Assembly (NCBI GenBank): GCA_030447805.1
Contig: JAUJOE010000003.1
Span: 171,752 to 235,751, forward strand
Direction: 5' to 3'
DNA: 64,000 bases
From: Nocardioidaceae bacterium
GTDB taxonomy: Bacteria > Actinomycetota > Actinomycetes > Propionibacteriales > Nocardioidaceae
Below, piece after piece: positions 14,180 to 23,168 of this stretch (positions within the stretch are counted from its first letter, which is position 1; every line of letters begins with the position of its first letter). The position numbers were made by a program, and so were the translations under genes. The notes under the pieces are model-generated. The model was not told the origin of the DNA and ran no database searches. It saw only the letters and a program-made list of their open reading frames with translations.

Positions 14180-14226
14180 TCCTGTCCTTACTACTGGGAT
14201 GCCGCCGCTCCCAGCCCTGTCACCTG

Positions 14227-15000
14227 TCAATGCGCTTCACTTAACTCAGGCTGTGGGTCGGCGGCTCGTTCGTGTTCATCGCCCGCGGCACTGTGGCCCG
14301 CACTAGCCATCCCGAAGTAGACGATGGTCAGCAGCGCGAAGATGAAGGCCTGAATGAGGCCGATGAACATGTCGAACAACTTCCAGATGACGTTCGGGAA
14401 CCACAACGCCCAGATGGGAAGAAGGCCGATGATCGCGAGCATGATGCCGCCGGCGAAGATGTTGCCGAAGAGCCGCAGCGCCAGGGTGATCGGCTTGACG
14501 AGTTCCTCGATGAGGTTGAGCGGGAACATGGCGGGATGCGGCTGGAAGTAGTGCTTGACATAGCCCTTCAGCCCGCGTTCCCGGACGCTGAAAATGTGCA
14601 CTCCGACAATGACTAACAAGGCGAGCGCGTAGGTGAGGTTGACGTCGGCGGTCGGCGAGGGCAGCAGGTGCTGGCTGGGAATGAGCTCGAACCAGTTGGC
14701 GACCAAGATGAAGACGAACAGCGCGATTGCCAACGGCACCACGAACGGGTGAACCCTGCCGAGGTTGGACTCGACCTGCACCGTCACCCAGTCGACAAGC
14801 GCCTCCCACATCAGCTGGATCTTGCTCGGGTTGGTGCTCGAGACCTTCGACCGCATCCAGAAGCCCAGGCCGATGACGACGAGCCCAGCGATGACGGTCG
14901 ACCAGATCGTGTCGGCGTTGAACGTCATATTCAGGAACGTGAACGTCTTGTGCTCGCCGATCTCGATCTCTGCCTCGGCCAGCAGGCTGTCGCCGATCAT
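14227..15000 (-). CDS. atpB: F1Fo ATP synthase a subunit
   Basis: This 257-residue stator membrane subunit forms the proton half-channels. It has five to six hydrophobic helices, including VPLAIALFVFILVANWFELI, and the essential arginine helix EELVKPITLALRLFGNIFAG (the LALRLFGN motif contains the catalytic Arg). An open frame extends 33 codons upstream, but the preceding gene ends over it. The ATG at 14998-15000 overlaps that gene's stop (ATGA) and is chosen. Confidence 0.95.
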   Translation of the reverse strand: MIGDSLLAEAEIEIGEHKTFTFLNMTFNADTIWSTVIAGLVVIGLGFWMRSKVSSTNPSKIQLMWEALVDWVTVQVESNLGRVHPFVVPLAIALFVFILVANWFELIPSQHLLPSPTADVNLTYALALLVIVGVHIFSVRERGLKGYVKHYFQPHPAMFPLNLIEELVKPITLALRLFGNIFAGGIMLAIIGLLPIWALWFPNVIWKLFDMFIGLIQAFIFALLTIVYFGMASAGHSAAGDEHERAADPQPELSEAH

Positions 15001-15389
15001 GCTTTCTTCAGCTCCCTCAGCAAGGGGATCCCCGTGAGGATCAGCGCGATCAGCCGGAATAGGGCCAACCCGAAGAGCGCTCCGGCGCCGTTCGGCCAAA
15101 AAACGACGGTGACGGCAACCGCTGCGAGGGAAACCGCAATCAGTCGGACCAGTGCTGAGGTGGCGAACTGCGCTCGCGTCACCATCTCGCCGCTGTCGAC
15201 CATGCGCCGCAGCGACAGCTCAGTGAATATGTGGTTGACAAAGCCGAGGACGACTCCGACGGCGAGGAACACGCCGAGCTGCCAACGGCCCATCGGCACC
15301 GTCACCCAGAGACCAGCCGCGGCCATGCCAAGGGCGAGCAGTGCGGCTCGCTTCTGCTCGCCGACGGCTCGCGCGATCGGGTGGCTCAC
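14997..15389 (-). CDS. AtpI-like membrane protein of the ATP synthase operon
   Basis: The protein has 130 residues and four predicted membrane helices (LLALGMAAAGLWVTVP; LGVFLAVGVVLGFVNHIF; SALVRLIAVSLAAVAVTVVF; ALFGLALFRLIALILTGI). Position and topology match the ATP synthase subunit I-like protein that precedes atpB in actinobacteria (Rv1303 position). AtpI proteins help c-ring assembly in other bacteria; the role here is inferred from place only. It is coupled to atpB by an ATGA overlap. Confidence 0.75.
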   Translation of the reverse strand: MSHPIARAVGEQKRAALLALGMAAAGLWVTVPMGRWQLGVFLAVGVVLGFVNHIFTELSLRRMVDSGEMVTRAQFATSALVRLIAVSLAAVAVTVVFWPNGAGALFGLALFRLIALILTGIPLLRELKKA

Positions 15390-15431
15390 GAGTCGGCCTT
15401 TCGTTCGTCGGTCAAGACCTGCGCAGAGATG

Positions 15432-15707
15432 TCACGGGCGCAGGGACTGCCTGATCCGAACCCATGAGCCCGCGATCCCGGCTGTGACCCCGACGGCCAG
15501 ACCGACGAGCGTCCAGACGGGGACTGTTCCGAGCCTATCGTCAACGAACCAACCGAGGGCAAGCCCCGCCACCAGGCAGGCAAGGTTGAGGGCGCCGATG
15601 CCGAGCAGGCCGCCGGCACCTCGAAGCAATGACGCGTGGTCGTCATCGCTTCTCACCTGGGTGGCTCCCATCGCTTCGGAGGACTGCGGTGCGGGGTCTG
15701 GCAACAC
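15432..15707 (-). CDS. AtpZ/AtpI-type small membrane protein, first gene of the atp operon
   Basis: A protein of 91 residues (or 79 if the internal ATG at 15669-15671 is used; neither start has a good ribosome binding site). Two helices, GLLGIGALNLACLVAGLALGWF and PVWTLVGLAVGVTAGIAGSW, separated by VDDRLGT, match the short AtpZ/AtpI-like proteins at the head of F-ATPase operons. It is the first gene of the operon by position, with about 250 bases of upstream DNA holding a Crp-like site. Confidence 0.7.
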   Translation of the reverse strand: MLPDPAPQSSEAMGATQVRSDDDHASLLRGAGGLLGIGALNLACLVAGLALGWFVDDRLGTVPVWTLVGLAVGVTAGIAGSWVRIRQSLRP

Positions 15708-15834
15708 GGGAGGCTATGTCGCCGTGACAGTCCTGGGCAACTCGGCGATGCGGTAACGGCAGAAGCGCGGTGTCGGTCGTCATGATGGCGGCCGTCCTCA
15801 GGAGTCAGGGCTTTAAGCCCGGGCTGGGGTTGCT

Positions 15835-15850
15835 TGTGAAAATTAGCACA
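15835..15850. promoter_or_regulatory. Crp/GlxR-like palindrome upstream of the ATP synthase operon
   Basis: TGTGA-AAATTA-GCACA fits the Crp-family consensus TGTGA-N6-TCACA with one mismatch, and the outer bases extend the symmetry to TTGTG...CACAA (15834-15851). It lies about 130 bases upstream of the first atp gene. Crp-type regulators (GlxR, mycobacterial Crp) control respiratory genes in other actinobacteria, so control of ATP synthase is plausible. No -10/-35 could be fixed. Confidence 0.45.
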
Positions 15851-15884
15851 AACTCCTGAGGAGCGTCCAATCCGCTCCCCCATG

Positions 15885-15943
15885 CACCGACTTGTCAGGG
15901 TCCTGGGCACACGTCACGCTCGAGCCAGCCTGACAAGTCGGTG
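15885..15943 (-). terminator. Long hairpin after wecA (TTGTCAG/CTGACAA family)
   Basis: A perfect 15-bp stem: CACCGACTTGTCAGG (15885-15899) and CCTGACAAGTCGGTG (15929-15943), with a 29-base loop, 12 bases past the wecA stop. It is the strongest of four hairpins in the window that share the arm core TTGTCAG/CTGACAA. Confidence 0.65.
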
Positions 15944-15955
15944 AGGGAGGAGGGG

Positions 15956-17101
15956 TCAGGCCTCGTCGGGCTTGATGATGCCGGAGTGCCCGGGCACTCC
16001 GAACGTGAGCAACAGGGCTAACGCGGCCATCACGCTGAGCCCGGCCGCTGACCACCAGCCTGAGAACAGGCTCACCACCACCACACCGAACGCCACCAGT
16101 GCGGCCCACAGGTACATCACCAGTACCGCGCGGCGCTGGGAGTGGCCGATTTCGAGCAGCCGGTGATGCAGGTGCTTCTTGTCGGGTGAGAACGGCGACC
16201 GGCCGGCGCGAGTGCGGCGTACGACGGCCAGCACCAAGTCAGCGAACGGCACGAGGAGCACCGAGAACGGCAAGATGAGCGGCAGCAGCGCCGGCAGCAA
16301 GCTGGCCTGCGCGCCACCCACGCCTTGGTTGAGCGTGGTGTTCGTGAACTGACCCGTCAGGCTGATTGCGGAGCATGCCAGCAGGAAGCCGATCAGCAGC
16401 GAGCCGGAGTCGCCCATGAACATGCGGGCTGGGAAGAAGTTGTGCGGCAAGAACCCGAAGCAGGCCCCCGCCAACGCTGCGGTTAGCAAGGCTGCCGTGG
16501 TCGCCAGTTCGAAGCCGTTGACGAACACCAGCGACACCGAGAACGAGAAGAACGCGACAGCGCCGATGCCGATGACACCGGCGGCCAGCCCGTCGAGGCC
16601 GTCGATGAAGTTCACCGCGTTCACCGTTGCCACGATCAGGATGATCGTGAGCAGCGCGGTCTGGGATGGGTCGAGGGAGAACATCGAAAGCCCCTCTGAT
16701 CGCCGGGGAATGGCAGCCAGGCGAACTGCACGCCTTGTACGACGACAACTCCCGCCGCCAACACCTGGCCGGCCAGTTTCGTGACAGAGTCGAGTTCGAA
16801 GAGGTCGTCGGCCACCCCCACGAGGCAGATGACCGCACCACCGATGAGCACTGCCCGGATGTCGTGGAAGATGATGTCCCGAATCGGCGAGTGGCCGAGG
16901 AAGGGCAGTTGGCTGGCGACGAGAACCGCCGCCGCCAATCCCCACATCGCTACCCCCGAAGTAGGGGATCGGTATCTCGTGCACATCGCGGTCGCGCACC
17001 CGGGCGACGGCGTGAGTTCGCATCGCGAGCTCGCGGGCGGGCACCGCAAGCACGTAGGTCACCGCCAGCGCGGTGATGAAGACCAAGGCGTACTCGCGCA
17101 T
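15956..17101 (-). CDS. wecA: Undecaprenyl-phosphate GlcNAc-1-phosphate transferase (WecA/MraY-like), two frameshifts
   Basis: This polytopic enzyme moves a GlcNAc-1-phosphate-type sugar from UDP onto a polyprenyl phosphate for cell-wall linkage glycans. The C-terminal two-thirds is clean: VNAVNFIDGLDGLAAGV (the NxxNxxDGxDGLA catalytic motif), MFMGDSGSLLIGFLLA and the HHRLLE-containing cytoplasmic loop (DKKHLHHRLLEIGHSQRR). The N-terminus MREYALVFITALAVTYVLAV is in the same frame. Between about 16693 and 16960 the protein (AMWGLAAAVLVASQLPFLGH, VGVADDLFELDSVTKLAGQV) is in another frame, giving two compensating indels, the first in a run of G. It sits between tsaC and the atp operon, as in mycobacteria. 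Its ATG overlaps the tsaC stop. Confidence 0.88.
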   Translation of the reverse strand: MREYALVFITALAVTYVLAVPARELAMRTHAVARVRDRDVHEIPIPYFGGSDVGIGGGGSRRQPTALPRPLADSGHHLPRHPGSAHRWCGHLPRGGGRRPLRTRLCHETGRPGVGGGSCRRTRRAVRLAAIPRRSEGLSMFSLDPSQTALLTIILIVATVNAVNFIDGLDGLAAGVIGIGAVAFFSFSVSLVFVNGFELATTAALLTAALAGACFGFLPHNFFPARMFMGDSGSLLIGFLLACSAISLTGQFTNTTLNQGVGGAQASLLPALLPLILPFSVLLVPFADLVLAVVRRTRAGRSPFSPDKKHLHHRLLEIGHSQRRAVLVMYLWAALVAFGVVVVSLFSGWWSAAGLSVMAALALLLTFGVPGHSGIIKPDEA

Positions 17102-17754
17102 CAGTCGGACTCGGGCACATCGATCGATGGCACGACCGCACGCAGCTGGTCGGTCGTCACCACACCGGCTCGGACCACTTTGAGCGTCTCACCGGTGGCA
17201 TCGACGATCGTCGACGGGGTGGCGCCCGGTGTAGGGCCAGCGTCGAGGTAGACGTCGACCGCGTCACCCAGCATGGCCTGCGCCTCCTGCACCGTGGTGG
17301 CGGGCGGGTGCGTCGTCAGGTTGGCACTGCTCACCGCCAACGGCCCGTTGTCGACCAACAGGTCGATGGCATCGGACTGGTCGGGCATCCGTACGGCGAC
17401 CGTGGACCGGCTGTCGCCGAGGTCCCAGCGCAGGCTCGACTGCTGGCGGCAGATCAGCGTCAGCCCACCCGGCCAGAATGCGTCAGCCAGCTCCCGCGCC
17501 TCCGCGCTGATGTTGGTCGTCAAGGCGCGCAAGGTGTCAGGACTCCCGATCAGGACGGGTGTAGGCACTTTGCGGCTGCGCCCCTTGGCCCGTAGCAGTC
17601 GACGTACCCCGGCGGGATCGAAGGCGTCGGCCGCCAACCCGTAGACAGTGTCGGTGGGCAGCACGACCAGGCCACTACGGGCAAGAGCCAACTTCGCCTC
17701 CCCGAACCCAGCCGACCGCTGGACGGGGTCGTTGCAGGAGTACACCGTGCTCAC
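17101..17754 (-). CDS. L-threonylcarbamoyladenylate synthase (Sua5/YrdC/YwlC)
   Basis: The protein of 217 residues makes threonylcarbamoyl-AMP from threonine, bicarbonate and ATP, the first step of t6A modification of ANN-decoding tRNAs. It has the YrdC-fold signatures VLPTDTVYGLAADAF, the basic KGRSRKVPTPVLI loop (KxR motif), and PLAVSSANLTTHPPA (the SxN motif). It is a single-domain form without the Sua5 C-terminal domain. It overlaps prmC upstream by four bases and wecA downstream by one base, so the three are likely co-translated. Confidence 0.92.
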   Translation of the reverse strand: MSTVYSCNDPVQRSAGFGEAKLALARSGLVVLPTDTVYGLAADAFDPAGVRRLLRAKGRSRKVPTPVLIGSPDTLRALTTNISAEARELADAFWPGGLTLICRQQSSLRWDLGDSRSTVAVRMPDQSDAIDLLVDNGPLAVSSANLTTHPPATTVQEAQAMLGDAVDVYLDAGPTPGATPSTIVDATGETLKVVRAGVVTTDQLRAVVPSIDVPESD

Positions 17755-18644
17755 CCGGTTATGGTGCCAGGCCCGCCCGAGGAGCGGGGCGCCCGGCGCG
17801 CGCTCACGAACCGTGGCCGGCCAGCGAGATCGCGGCAGTCGCGTACGTCGACCCAGTGGCCGCTCGCGGCGAACACCGCCGGCGCGCTGTCGCCCTGCAC
17901 GTCGGCGTGCTCACAAAGGACGAGTCCGCCGCCGACCAGCACTCTCGCGGCCACCTCGGCAACCGTCCTGACCATCTGCAGGCCGTCGTCGTCGGCCCAC
18001 AGCGCCAACGGAGGGTCGAACTGCCTGGCCTCGAGCGCAACGGACTCGTACGCCGCCATCGGGATGTACGGCGGGTTCGCGGTCACCACCTGCGCCTGCC
18101 CGGCGAGGTCGTCGACGGCGTCGGCGATGTCGCCGCAGCGCACCTCGACCGCGGAGCCGGCCGCATTCCTGGCGGCGTAGTCGGCCGCCTGGGTCGACAG
18201 TTCGACGGCGACGACTCGGCAGCCGGCGGCCTCGGTCGCCATCGCCACCGCAACAGCGCCCGACCCCGAGCACAGATCCACCGCCAACGGCTCAGCTTCG
18301 GTGGTTTGCACAAGGCGGCGAAGCTCCTCAACCGCGACCCCGGCCATCACCTCGGTCTCCGGTCGAGGGATGAAGACACCCGGCCCCACCGCCAGCTCGA
18401 GGTGGCGGAAGGCGGCGCGTCCGGTGATGTGCTGCAGCGGCTCGCGGCGCTGCCGCCGGGCAAGCGCGGCGCGGAATGCAACCTCCGCCTCGTCGCTGAG
18501 GCAGCTCAGCGCGTGCAGGCGGCTTCTGGGCGTACCCGTGACCCAGGCCAGCAGCGCCTCGGCGTCGGCGCGTCCCGACTCGACGCCCACAGCCGTCAGT
18601 CGGTCGGCCGCTTCGGATAGCGCGGCGCGGACACTGCTGGTCAC
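17751..18644 (-). CDS. prmC: Peptide chain release factor N5-glutamine methyltransferase
   Basis: PrmC (HemK) methylates the Gln of the GGQ motif in release factors, raising termination efficiency. The 297-residue protein has an N-terminal helical domain, the SAM-binding motif [13 protein letters not shown] (about residues 122-134) and the catalytic NPPY at residues 190-193. Its substrate RF1 is encoded by prfA immediately upstream, with a four-base overlap, the usual arrangement. Confidence 0.94.
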   Translation of the reverse strand: MTSSVRAALSEAADRLTAVGVESGRADAEALLAWVTGTPRSRLHALSCLSDEAEVAFRAALARRQRREPLQHITGRAAFRHLELAVGPGVFIPRPETEVMAGVAVEELRRLVQTTEAEPLAVDLCSGSGAVAVAMATEAAGCRVVAVELSTQAADYAARNAAGSAVEVRCGDIADAVDDLAGQAQVVTANPPYIPMAAYESVALEARQFDPPLALWADDDGLQMVRTVAEVAARVLVGGGLVLCEHADVQGDSAPAVFAASGHWVDVRDCRDLAGRPRFVSARRAPRSSGGPGTITG

Positions 18645-19723
18645 GGCGACGCGGTCTCGACGGCGGCAAGCCTCGTCTCGAGGTCTGCGGCGACGCAGGC
18701 GTCGATGACCGCCTGCAGGTCACCGTCGAGCAGCTGGTCGAGGTTGTACGCCTTGTAGCCGACCCGGTGGTCGGTGATGCGGTTCTCGGCGAAGTTGTAG
18801 GTGCGGATGCGCTCAGACCGGTCCACCGTGCGTACCTGCGACCGGCGGGCGTCGGAGGCCTCCGCGTCGGCTTGGTCCTGTGCGAGCTGGAGCAGTCGCG
18901 ACCGCAGCACCCGCAGCGCCTGCTCACGGTTCTGCAGCTGGCTCTTCTCGTTCTGGCACGACACGACGATGCCGGTGGGCACGTGAGTGATGCGGACCGC
19001 GGAGTCGGTGGTGTTCACGCTCTGGCCACCGGGGCCCGAGGAGCGGAAGACGTCGACACGCAGGTCGTTCTCGTCGATCGTTACGTCGACTGGTTCCGCT
19101 TCCGGCATCACGAGCACACCGGCGGCCGAGGTGTGGATGCGGCCCTGCGACTCGGTCACCGGGACCCGCTGCACCCGGTGCACACCACCTTCGAACTTCA
19201 GCAGCGCGAACGGCGCCTCCCCCGGCTCGGGCACGCCCTTGGCCTTGACGGCCAGCGTGACGCTCTTGACACCGCCGAGGTCGCTCAGTGTCTCGTCGAG
19301 CACCTCGGTCCGCCAGCCGCGCCGCTCGGCGTACCGGGAGTACATCCGCAACAGGTCACCGGCAAACAGCGCCGACTCTTCACCTCCCTCGCCGGCCTTG
19401 ATCTCCAGCAGCGCGTCCTTGCCGTCGACAGGGTCTCGCGGGACGAGTAGGTGTCGTAACCGCTCCTCCAGCTCAAGCCGCTGTGCATCGAGGCGATCAA
19501 CCTCTGCGACGAAGCTCGGCTCCTCTTCGGTCAGCTCCTGGGCGGCCTGCAGGTCGCCCAGAGTCGCCTGCCACTCCTGATAGGCGCGGACAACGGCGGT
19601 CAGCGCGGCGTACCGCTGGTTCAGCTGCCGCGAGAGGACGGGATCGGAGAACGCGTCCGGAGCCGCCATCCGCTGCTCGAGCGCGGCGTGCTCCTCAACG
19701 AGTGCGTCGACGGCTTCGAACAT
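18641..19723 (-). CDS. prfA: Peptide chain release factor 1
   Basis: RF1, 360 residues, reads UAA and UAG stop codons on the ribosome. The stop-recognition tripeptide PVT is at residues 188-190 ([14 protein letters not shown]) and the peptidyl-tRNA hydrolysis motif GGQ at 232-234 ([13 protein letters not shown]). The C-terminus [15 protein letters not shown] is complete, unlike the second prfA copy at 29.5-30.4 kb. It lies downstream of rpmE and upstream of prmC. Confidence 0.96.
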   Translation of the reverse strand: MFEAVDALVEEHAALEQRMAAPDAFSDPVLSRQLNQRYAALTAVVRAYQEWQATLGDLQAAQELTEEEPSFVAEVDRLDAQRLELEERLRHLLVPRDPVDGKDALLEIKAGEGGEESALFAGDLLRMYSRYAERRGWRTEVLDETLSDLGGVKSVTLAVKAKGVPEPGEAPFALLKFEGGVHRVQRVPVTESQGRIHTSAAGVLVMPEAEPVDVTIDENDLRVDVFRSSGPGGQSVNTTDSAVRITHVPTGIVVSCQNEKSQLQNREQALRVLRSRLLQLAQDQADAEASDARRSQVRTVDRSERIRTYNFAENRITDHRVGYKAYNLDQLLDGDLQAVIDACVAADLETRLAAVETASP

Positions 19724-19810
19724 GGTTTACCTCATCGGCGAAGATCATTCCAGGCATGGCAGCGGCGCCGACCCTCTGCCGATAACGGCGAGGGTGGGCG
19801 CCGAGCCGAG

Positions 19811-20026
19811 CTACTTGGCAGCCTTCTTGGCGTAACGGGCCTCGAAGCGCGCAACGCGCCCACCGGTGTCGAGGATCTTCTGCTTGCCGGTGTAGAACGG
19901 GTGGCAGTTCGAGCACACGTCGGCGTGCAGACGGCCCTGGGTGGCGGTACTGCGGGTGGTGAACGAGTTGCCGCAGGTGCAGGTGACCTGCGTCTCGACG
20001 TACTCGGGGTGGATGTTCTTCTTCAT
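19811..20026 (-). CDS. rpmE: 50S ribosomal protein bL31, zinc-binding form
   Basis: A 71-residue ribosomal protein. It has CTCGNSF and [12 protein letters not shown], giving two CxxC-type pairs for zinc, so it is the zinc-dependent (C+) form rather than the zinc-independent paralogue. The end is [11 protein letters not shown]. It lies 15 bases after the rho stop, and a purine-rich GAGAGGAAGCACACCGA precedes the ATG. Confidence 0.95.
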   Translation of the reverse strand: MKKNIHPEYVETQVTCTCGNSFTTRSTATQGRLHADVCSNCHPFYTGKQKILDTGGRVARFEARYAKKAAK

Positions 20027-20041
20027 TCGGTGTGCTTCCTC

Positions 20042-21943
20042 TCAGTCGTCGTCCGAGCCGGCAAGACCGGCCGCGCTCGGCGTGGTCTTGTTGACCTGCA
20101 TGAGGAACTCGATGTTGGTCTTTGTCGACTTGAGCTTGCTGAGCAGCAGCTCGAGCGCCTGCTGACCTTCGAGCGCCGACAAGACCCGGCGCAGCTTCCA
20201 CACGATCTGCAGCTCGTCCTTGCTCATCAGCAGCTCCTCACGGCGGGTACCGGAGGCGTCAACGTCGATCGCCGGGAAGATGCGCTTGTCGGCGTACTCG
20301 CGGCGCAGCCGCAGTTCCATGTTCCCCGTGCCCTTGAACTCCTCGAAGATGACCTCGTCCATCTTCGACCCGGTCTCGATCAGCGCGGTCGCGAGGATGG
20401 TCAGCGAGCCGCCGTCCTCGATGTTGCGCGCCGCACCGAAGAACCGCTTCGGCGGGTACAGCGCTGAGGAGTCGACACCACCGGAGAGGATCCGCCCACT
20501 GGCGGGAGCTGCGAGGTTGTAGGCGCGACCCAACCGGGTGATCGAGTCGAGCAGTACGACGACGTCGTGCCCCAGCTCGACGAGGCGCTTGGCGCGCTCG
20601 ATCGCCAGCTCCGCCACCGTGGTGTGGTCGTCGGCCGGCCGGTCGAACGTCGACGCGACCACCTCACCCTTGACGGCGCGCTGCATGTCGGTGACCTCTT
20701 CGGGTCGCTCGTCGACAAGGACGACCATCATGTGGCACTCGGGGTTGTTGGTGGTGATGGCGTTCGCGATCGCCTGCATGACGAGCGTCTTGCCCGCCTT
20801 CGACGGCGACACGATCAGCCCGCGCTGCCCCTTGCCGATTGGGGCCACGATGTCGATCAGCCGGGTTGTGAGCTGACCTGGCTCGGTCTCGAGCCGGAGC
20901 CGGTCAGCGGCGTACAGCGGAGTCAGCTTGGCGAACTCGACCCGGTTGCGCGACGCCTCGGGCTCCGCCCCGTTGACGGTGTCGATGCGCACCATCGGGT
21001 TGAACTTCTCGCGTCGCTCCCCGTCGCGGCTTTGGCGCACGGCGCCGGTGATGGCGTCGCCTTTGCGCAACCCGTACTTGCGGACCATCGACAAGGCGAC
21101 GTAGACGTCGTTGGGACCCGGCAGGTAGCCGCTCGTGCGCACGAAGGCGTAGTTGTCGAGGAGGTCGAGGATGCCAGCAGCGGGGATCAGGACGTCGTCG
21201 TCGCTCACCTGGGGCTCGCTGTCGCCGCCCTCGCGCCGCTTGTCGCGGTCGCGGTAGTTGCGGTCGCGGTTCCGGTTGCGGCTGCGGCTGCGGCTACGCC
21301 CGCCGCGATCGTCGTCGCGGTAGCCGTCCCGGTTGGAGCTTTGGTTTTGGCCGGAGCTTTGGGTTTGGCCCTGGCCCGATGGGGTTTGCCCTTGGCTGTT
21401 GCCCGACCCATTGCTGCGGTCGCGTGCGGAGTTGTGCTGGCTGCTTTGCTGCTGGCTGCCTTGCTGCTGGCTGCTTTGCTGCTGGCTGCCCTGCTGCGCA
21501 GTTTGGAGTTGGCCGTTGCGCTGCTGGTCGGCCTGCTGTCCGGATCGCTGGTCGGACCGGCTCGGGTTGTCCTCCAAGCCTCGCGGCGAGGACGGCTCCT
21601 GTCGGCCGGCAGAGCCCGGACCTGAGTCGGAGAACGAGCGCACATCGCCAACGGGCTGGCCGCTGCGACCGTTGTCGTCGCGCTGGCCGTTGGTCGACGG
21701 CGCGGATGTGTTGCTGCCTCCGGAGGAGCTGCTGCTCTGGGCGGAGTTGCCGCTTTGGGCCGAGCTGATGGCGGCGACGAGGGCGCTCTTGCGCATGCCC
21801 CCGGTGCCTTTGATGCCGAGGCTGCCGGCGAGCTGCTTGAGTTCCGGCAACAGCATCGAGTTGAGGCCACCCGACTTCTTGCGGCTCGCTGTCTCGGTCG
21901 TACCGGCAGCTGCGGCTGGAGTGGCTTCAGAAGTTTCCGTCAC
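20042..21943 (-). CDS. rho: Transcription termination factor Rho with a long disordered insertion
   Basis: The hexameric RNA helicase that ends transcription; 633 residues. Rho_N-type helices lie at about 25-60 (LNSMLLPELKQLAGSLGIKG). Residues about 61-246 form a low-complexity insertion: first Ser/Gln/Asn-rich (QQGSQQQSSQQ repeats), then Arg/Asp/Asn-rich (RSRSRSRNRNRDRNYRDRD). The RNA-binding and ATPase core follows: ILDLLDNYAFVRTSGYLPGP, Walker A SPSKAGKT at about 379-386, Walker B VVVLLDSITRLGRAYN and the Q/R-loop region [13 protein letters not shown]. An open frame continues 139 codons upstream, but the GTG at 21941-21943 sits behind GAAGGACCTCAC and fits the family, so it is chosen. Such insertions are typical of high-GC actinobacterial Rho. 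Confidence 0.95.
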   Translation of the reverse strand: MTETSEATPAAAAGTTETASRKKSGGLNSMLLPELKQLAGSLGIKGTGGMRKSALVAAISSAQSGNSAQSSSSSGGSNTSAPSTNGQRDDNGRSGQPVGDVRSFSDSGPGSAGRQEPSSPRGLEDNPSRSDQRSGQQADQQRNGQLQTAQQGSQQQSSQQQGSQQQSSQHNSARDRSNGSGNSQGQTPSGQGQTQSSGQNQSSNRDGYRDDDRGGRSRSRSRNRNRDRNYRDRDKRREGGDSEPQVSDDDVLIPAAGILDLLDNYAFVRTSGYLPGPNDVYVALSMVRKYGLRKGDAITGAVRQSRDGERREKFNPMVRIDTVNGAEPEASRNRVEFAKLTPLYAADRLRLETEPGQLTTRLIDIVAPIGKGQRGLIVSPSKAGKTLVMQAIANAITTNNPECHMMVVLVDERPEEVTDMQRAVKGEVVASTFDRPADDHTTVAELAIERAKRLVELGHDVVVLLDSITRLGRAYNLAAPASGRILSGGVDSSALYPPKRFFGAARNIEDGGSLTILATALIETGSKMDEVIFEEFKGTGNMELRLRREYADKRIFPAIDVDASGTRREELLMSKDELQIVWKLRRVLSALEGQQALELLLSKLKSTKTNIEFLMQVNKTTPSAAGLAGSDDD

Positions 21944-22221
21944 GTGAGGTCCTTCCCACGTCTGGTGCGCAGTCAGATTGCGCCGCGGTGATAGAGGTAA
22001 CTCGCGGATGATCAGCGGTCGTCTGCTCCGGCTTGCGCCAACGCGGGATACCGCGTGGCTCACGCCGGGAAGGGTGCTGAACGATCTCTGCGATCCGCAA
22101 GAGGAGACCGGCTCACAGTCTGGCCGATGCGACTCAGACAGTAGCACTAAGTTCGTTGGTCTGTCCTGCACCCTGATCAACACGGCGCCGACACGCCGCA
22201 TTCCCATGATTCCCACCCACA

Positions 22222-22263
22222 TGTCAGAAGGTAGTGACCCCATGGCGGCAGTACCTTCTGACA
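22222..22263 (-). terminator. thrB terminator hairpin in the rho leader
   Basis: A perfect 12-bp stem TGTCAGAAGGTA (22222-22233) / TACCTTCTGACA (22252-22263), beginning two bases beyond the thrB stop. It shares the TTGTCAG-type arms with three other hairpins in the window. The rest of the 322-base gap up to rho (21944-22221) shows no gene; it is the rho leader and promoter region. Confidence 0.65.
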
Positions 22264-22265
22264 AC

Positions 22266-23168
22266 TCATAAGACGGCGGCGGCGGCGGCTGCTCCGAAGG
22301 CGACGGGCAGTTCCAGACAACGCCATCCGGCCGGAGTCCAGCGGCCCGGCTCGACGGCATGGGTGGGGGTGCTCAGCGCGAGCACCGCGGGACCGGACCC
22401 GGATAGTACGGCGGCGACACCGGCGGCACGCAAGGCGTCCATCAGCGCGAACGACGCAGGCATCGCCGTACGCCGAAACGGCTGGTGCAGCCGGTCCTCG
22501 GTGGCCGCGAGCAGTTCCTGCGGGTGCCGGGTGAGCGCCGCGACGAGCAGCCCCGCGCGGCCGGCGTTCAGCCCGGCGTCGACTTGCGTCACCTGCTCCG
22601 GAAGGAGGTCACGCGCAACCTCGGTGGCCAGCGACGTTGGCGGCACGAAGACGACGGGAGAAACGTCGGGGTGTACGTCGAGGGCTACCGCCCTGGTCTG
22701 CCCCCCGGCGGTCCAGGCCACCGTGAAGCCGCCCAGCAGGCAGGCAGCGACGTTGTCGGGGTGCCCCTCGAGCGAGGCGGCCAACGTGAGCGCCGTGCCC
22801 AGGTCGAGCGTCGCGTCGAGCGTCAACGCCACAGCCGACTGGATGCCCGCGACGATCGCCGCCGCCGAAGAGCCGAGCCCCCGGCGGTGCGGCACCTTGT
22901 TGACGCACGACAGCCGGAGGCCAGGCTGCGGCACGCCAAGGGTGTCGAAGGTCGCTCGCATCGAGCGGACCACCAGGTGCGACTCGTCGCGGGGTACGGC
23001 GTCAGCGCCTTCGCCGGTGACCTCGACATCCACACCACCCGGAGCCACCGCGGCCTGCACGACGTCGTACCGGCCGACGGCCAGCCCGAAGCTGTCGAAG
23101 CCCGGACCCAGGTTGGCGCAGGTGGCGGGCGCCTGAACTGCAACGCTGTCGGTACGGAAGCACGACAT
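22266..23168 (-). CDS. thrB: Homoserine kinase
   Basis: This GHMP-family kinase phosphorylates homoserine for threonine synthesis; 300 residues. It has the N-terminal APATCANLGPGFDSFGLAV, the ATP-binding PHRRGLGSSAAAIVAG and the C-terminal GSGPAVLAL. The ATG overlaps the thrC stop by one base. The last codons (FGAAAAAAVL) are followed by the terminator hairpin. Confidence 0.95.
   Translation of the reverse strand: MSCFRTDSVAVQAPATCANLGPGFDSFGLAVGRYDVVQAAVAPGGVDVEVTGEGADAVPRDESHLVVRSMRATFDTLGVPQPGLRLSCVNKVPHRRGLGSSAAAIVAGIQSAVALTLDATLDLGTALTLAASLEGHPDNVAACLLGGFTVAWTAGGQTRAVALDVHPDVSPVVFVPPTSLATEVARDLLPEQVTQVDAGLNAGRAGLLVAALTRHPQELLAATEDRLHQPFRRTAMPASFALMDALRAAGVAAVLSGSGPAVLALSTPTHAVEPGRWTPAGWRCLELPVAFGAAAAAAVL

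Noticed and set aside
21384-21500. Short direct repeats in the rho region considered as a CRISPR-like array
   Set aside because: They are codon repeats for Gln/Ser in the Rho insertion, not spaced unique spacers. No CRISPR array or cas gene is seen in the window.
20567-21625. Long plus-strand open frame opposite rho
   Set aside because: It is a shadow of rho: Val/Leu/Ala/Asp-rich, no start signal, no family likeness.
22014-22360. Upstream in-frame extension of Rho (rho frame open to 22360)
   Set aside because: The stretch crosses the thrB terminator and the thrB stop, and is unlike Rho. The GTG at 21943 with a ribosome binding site fits the family.
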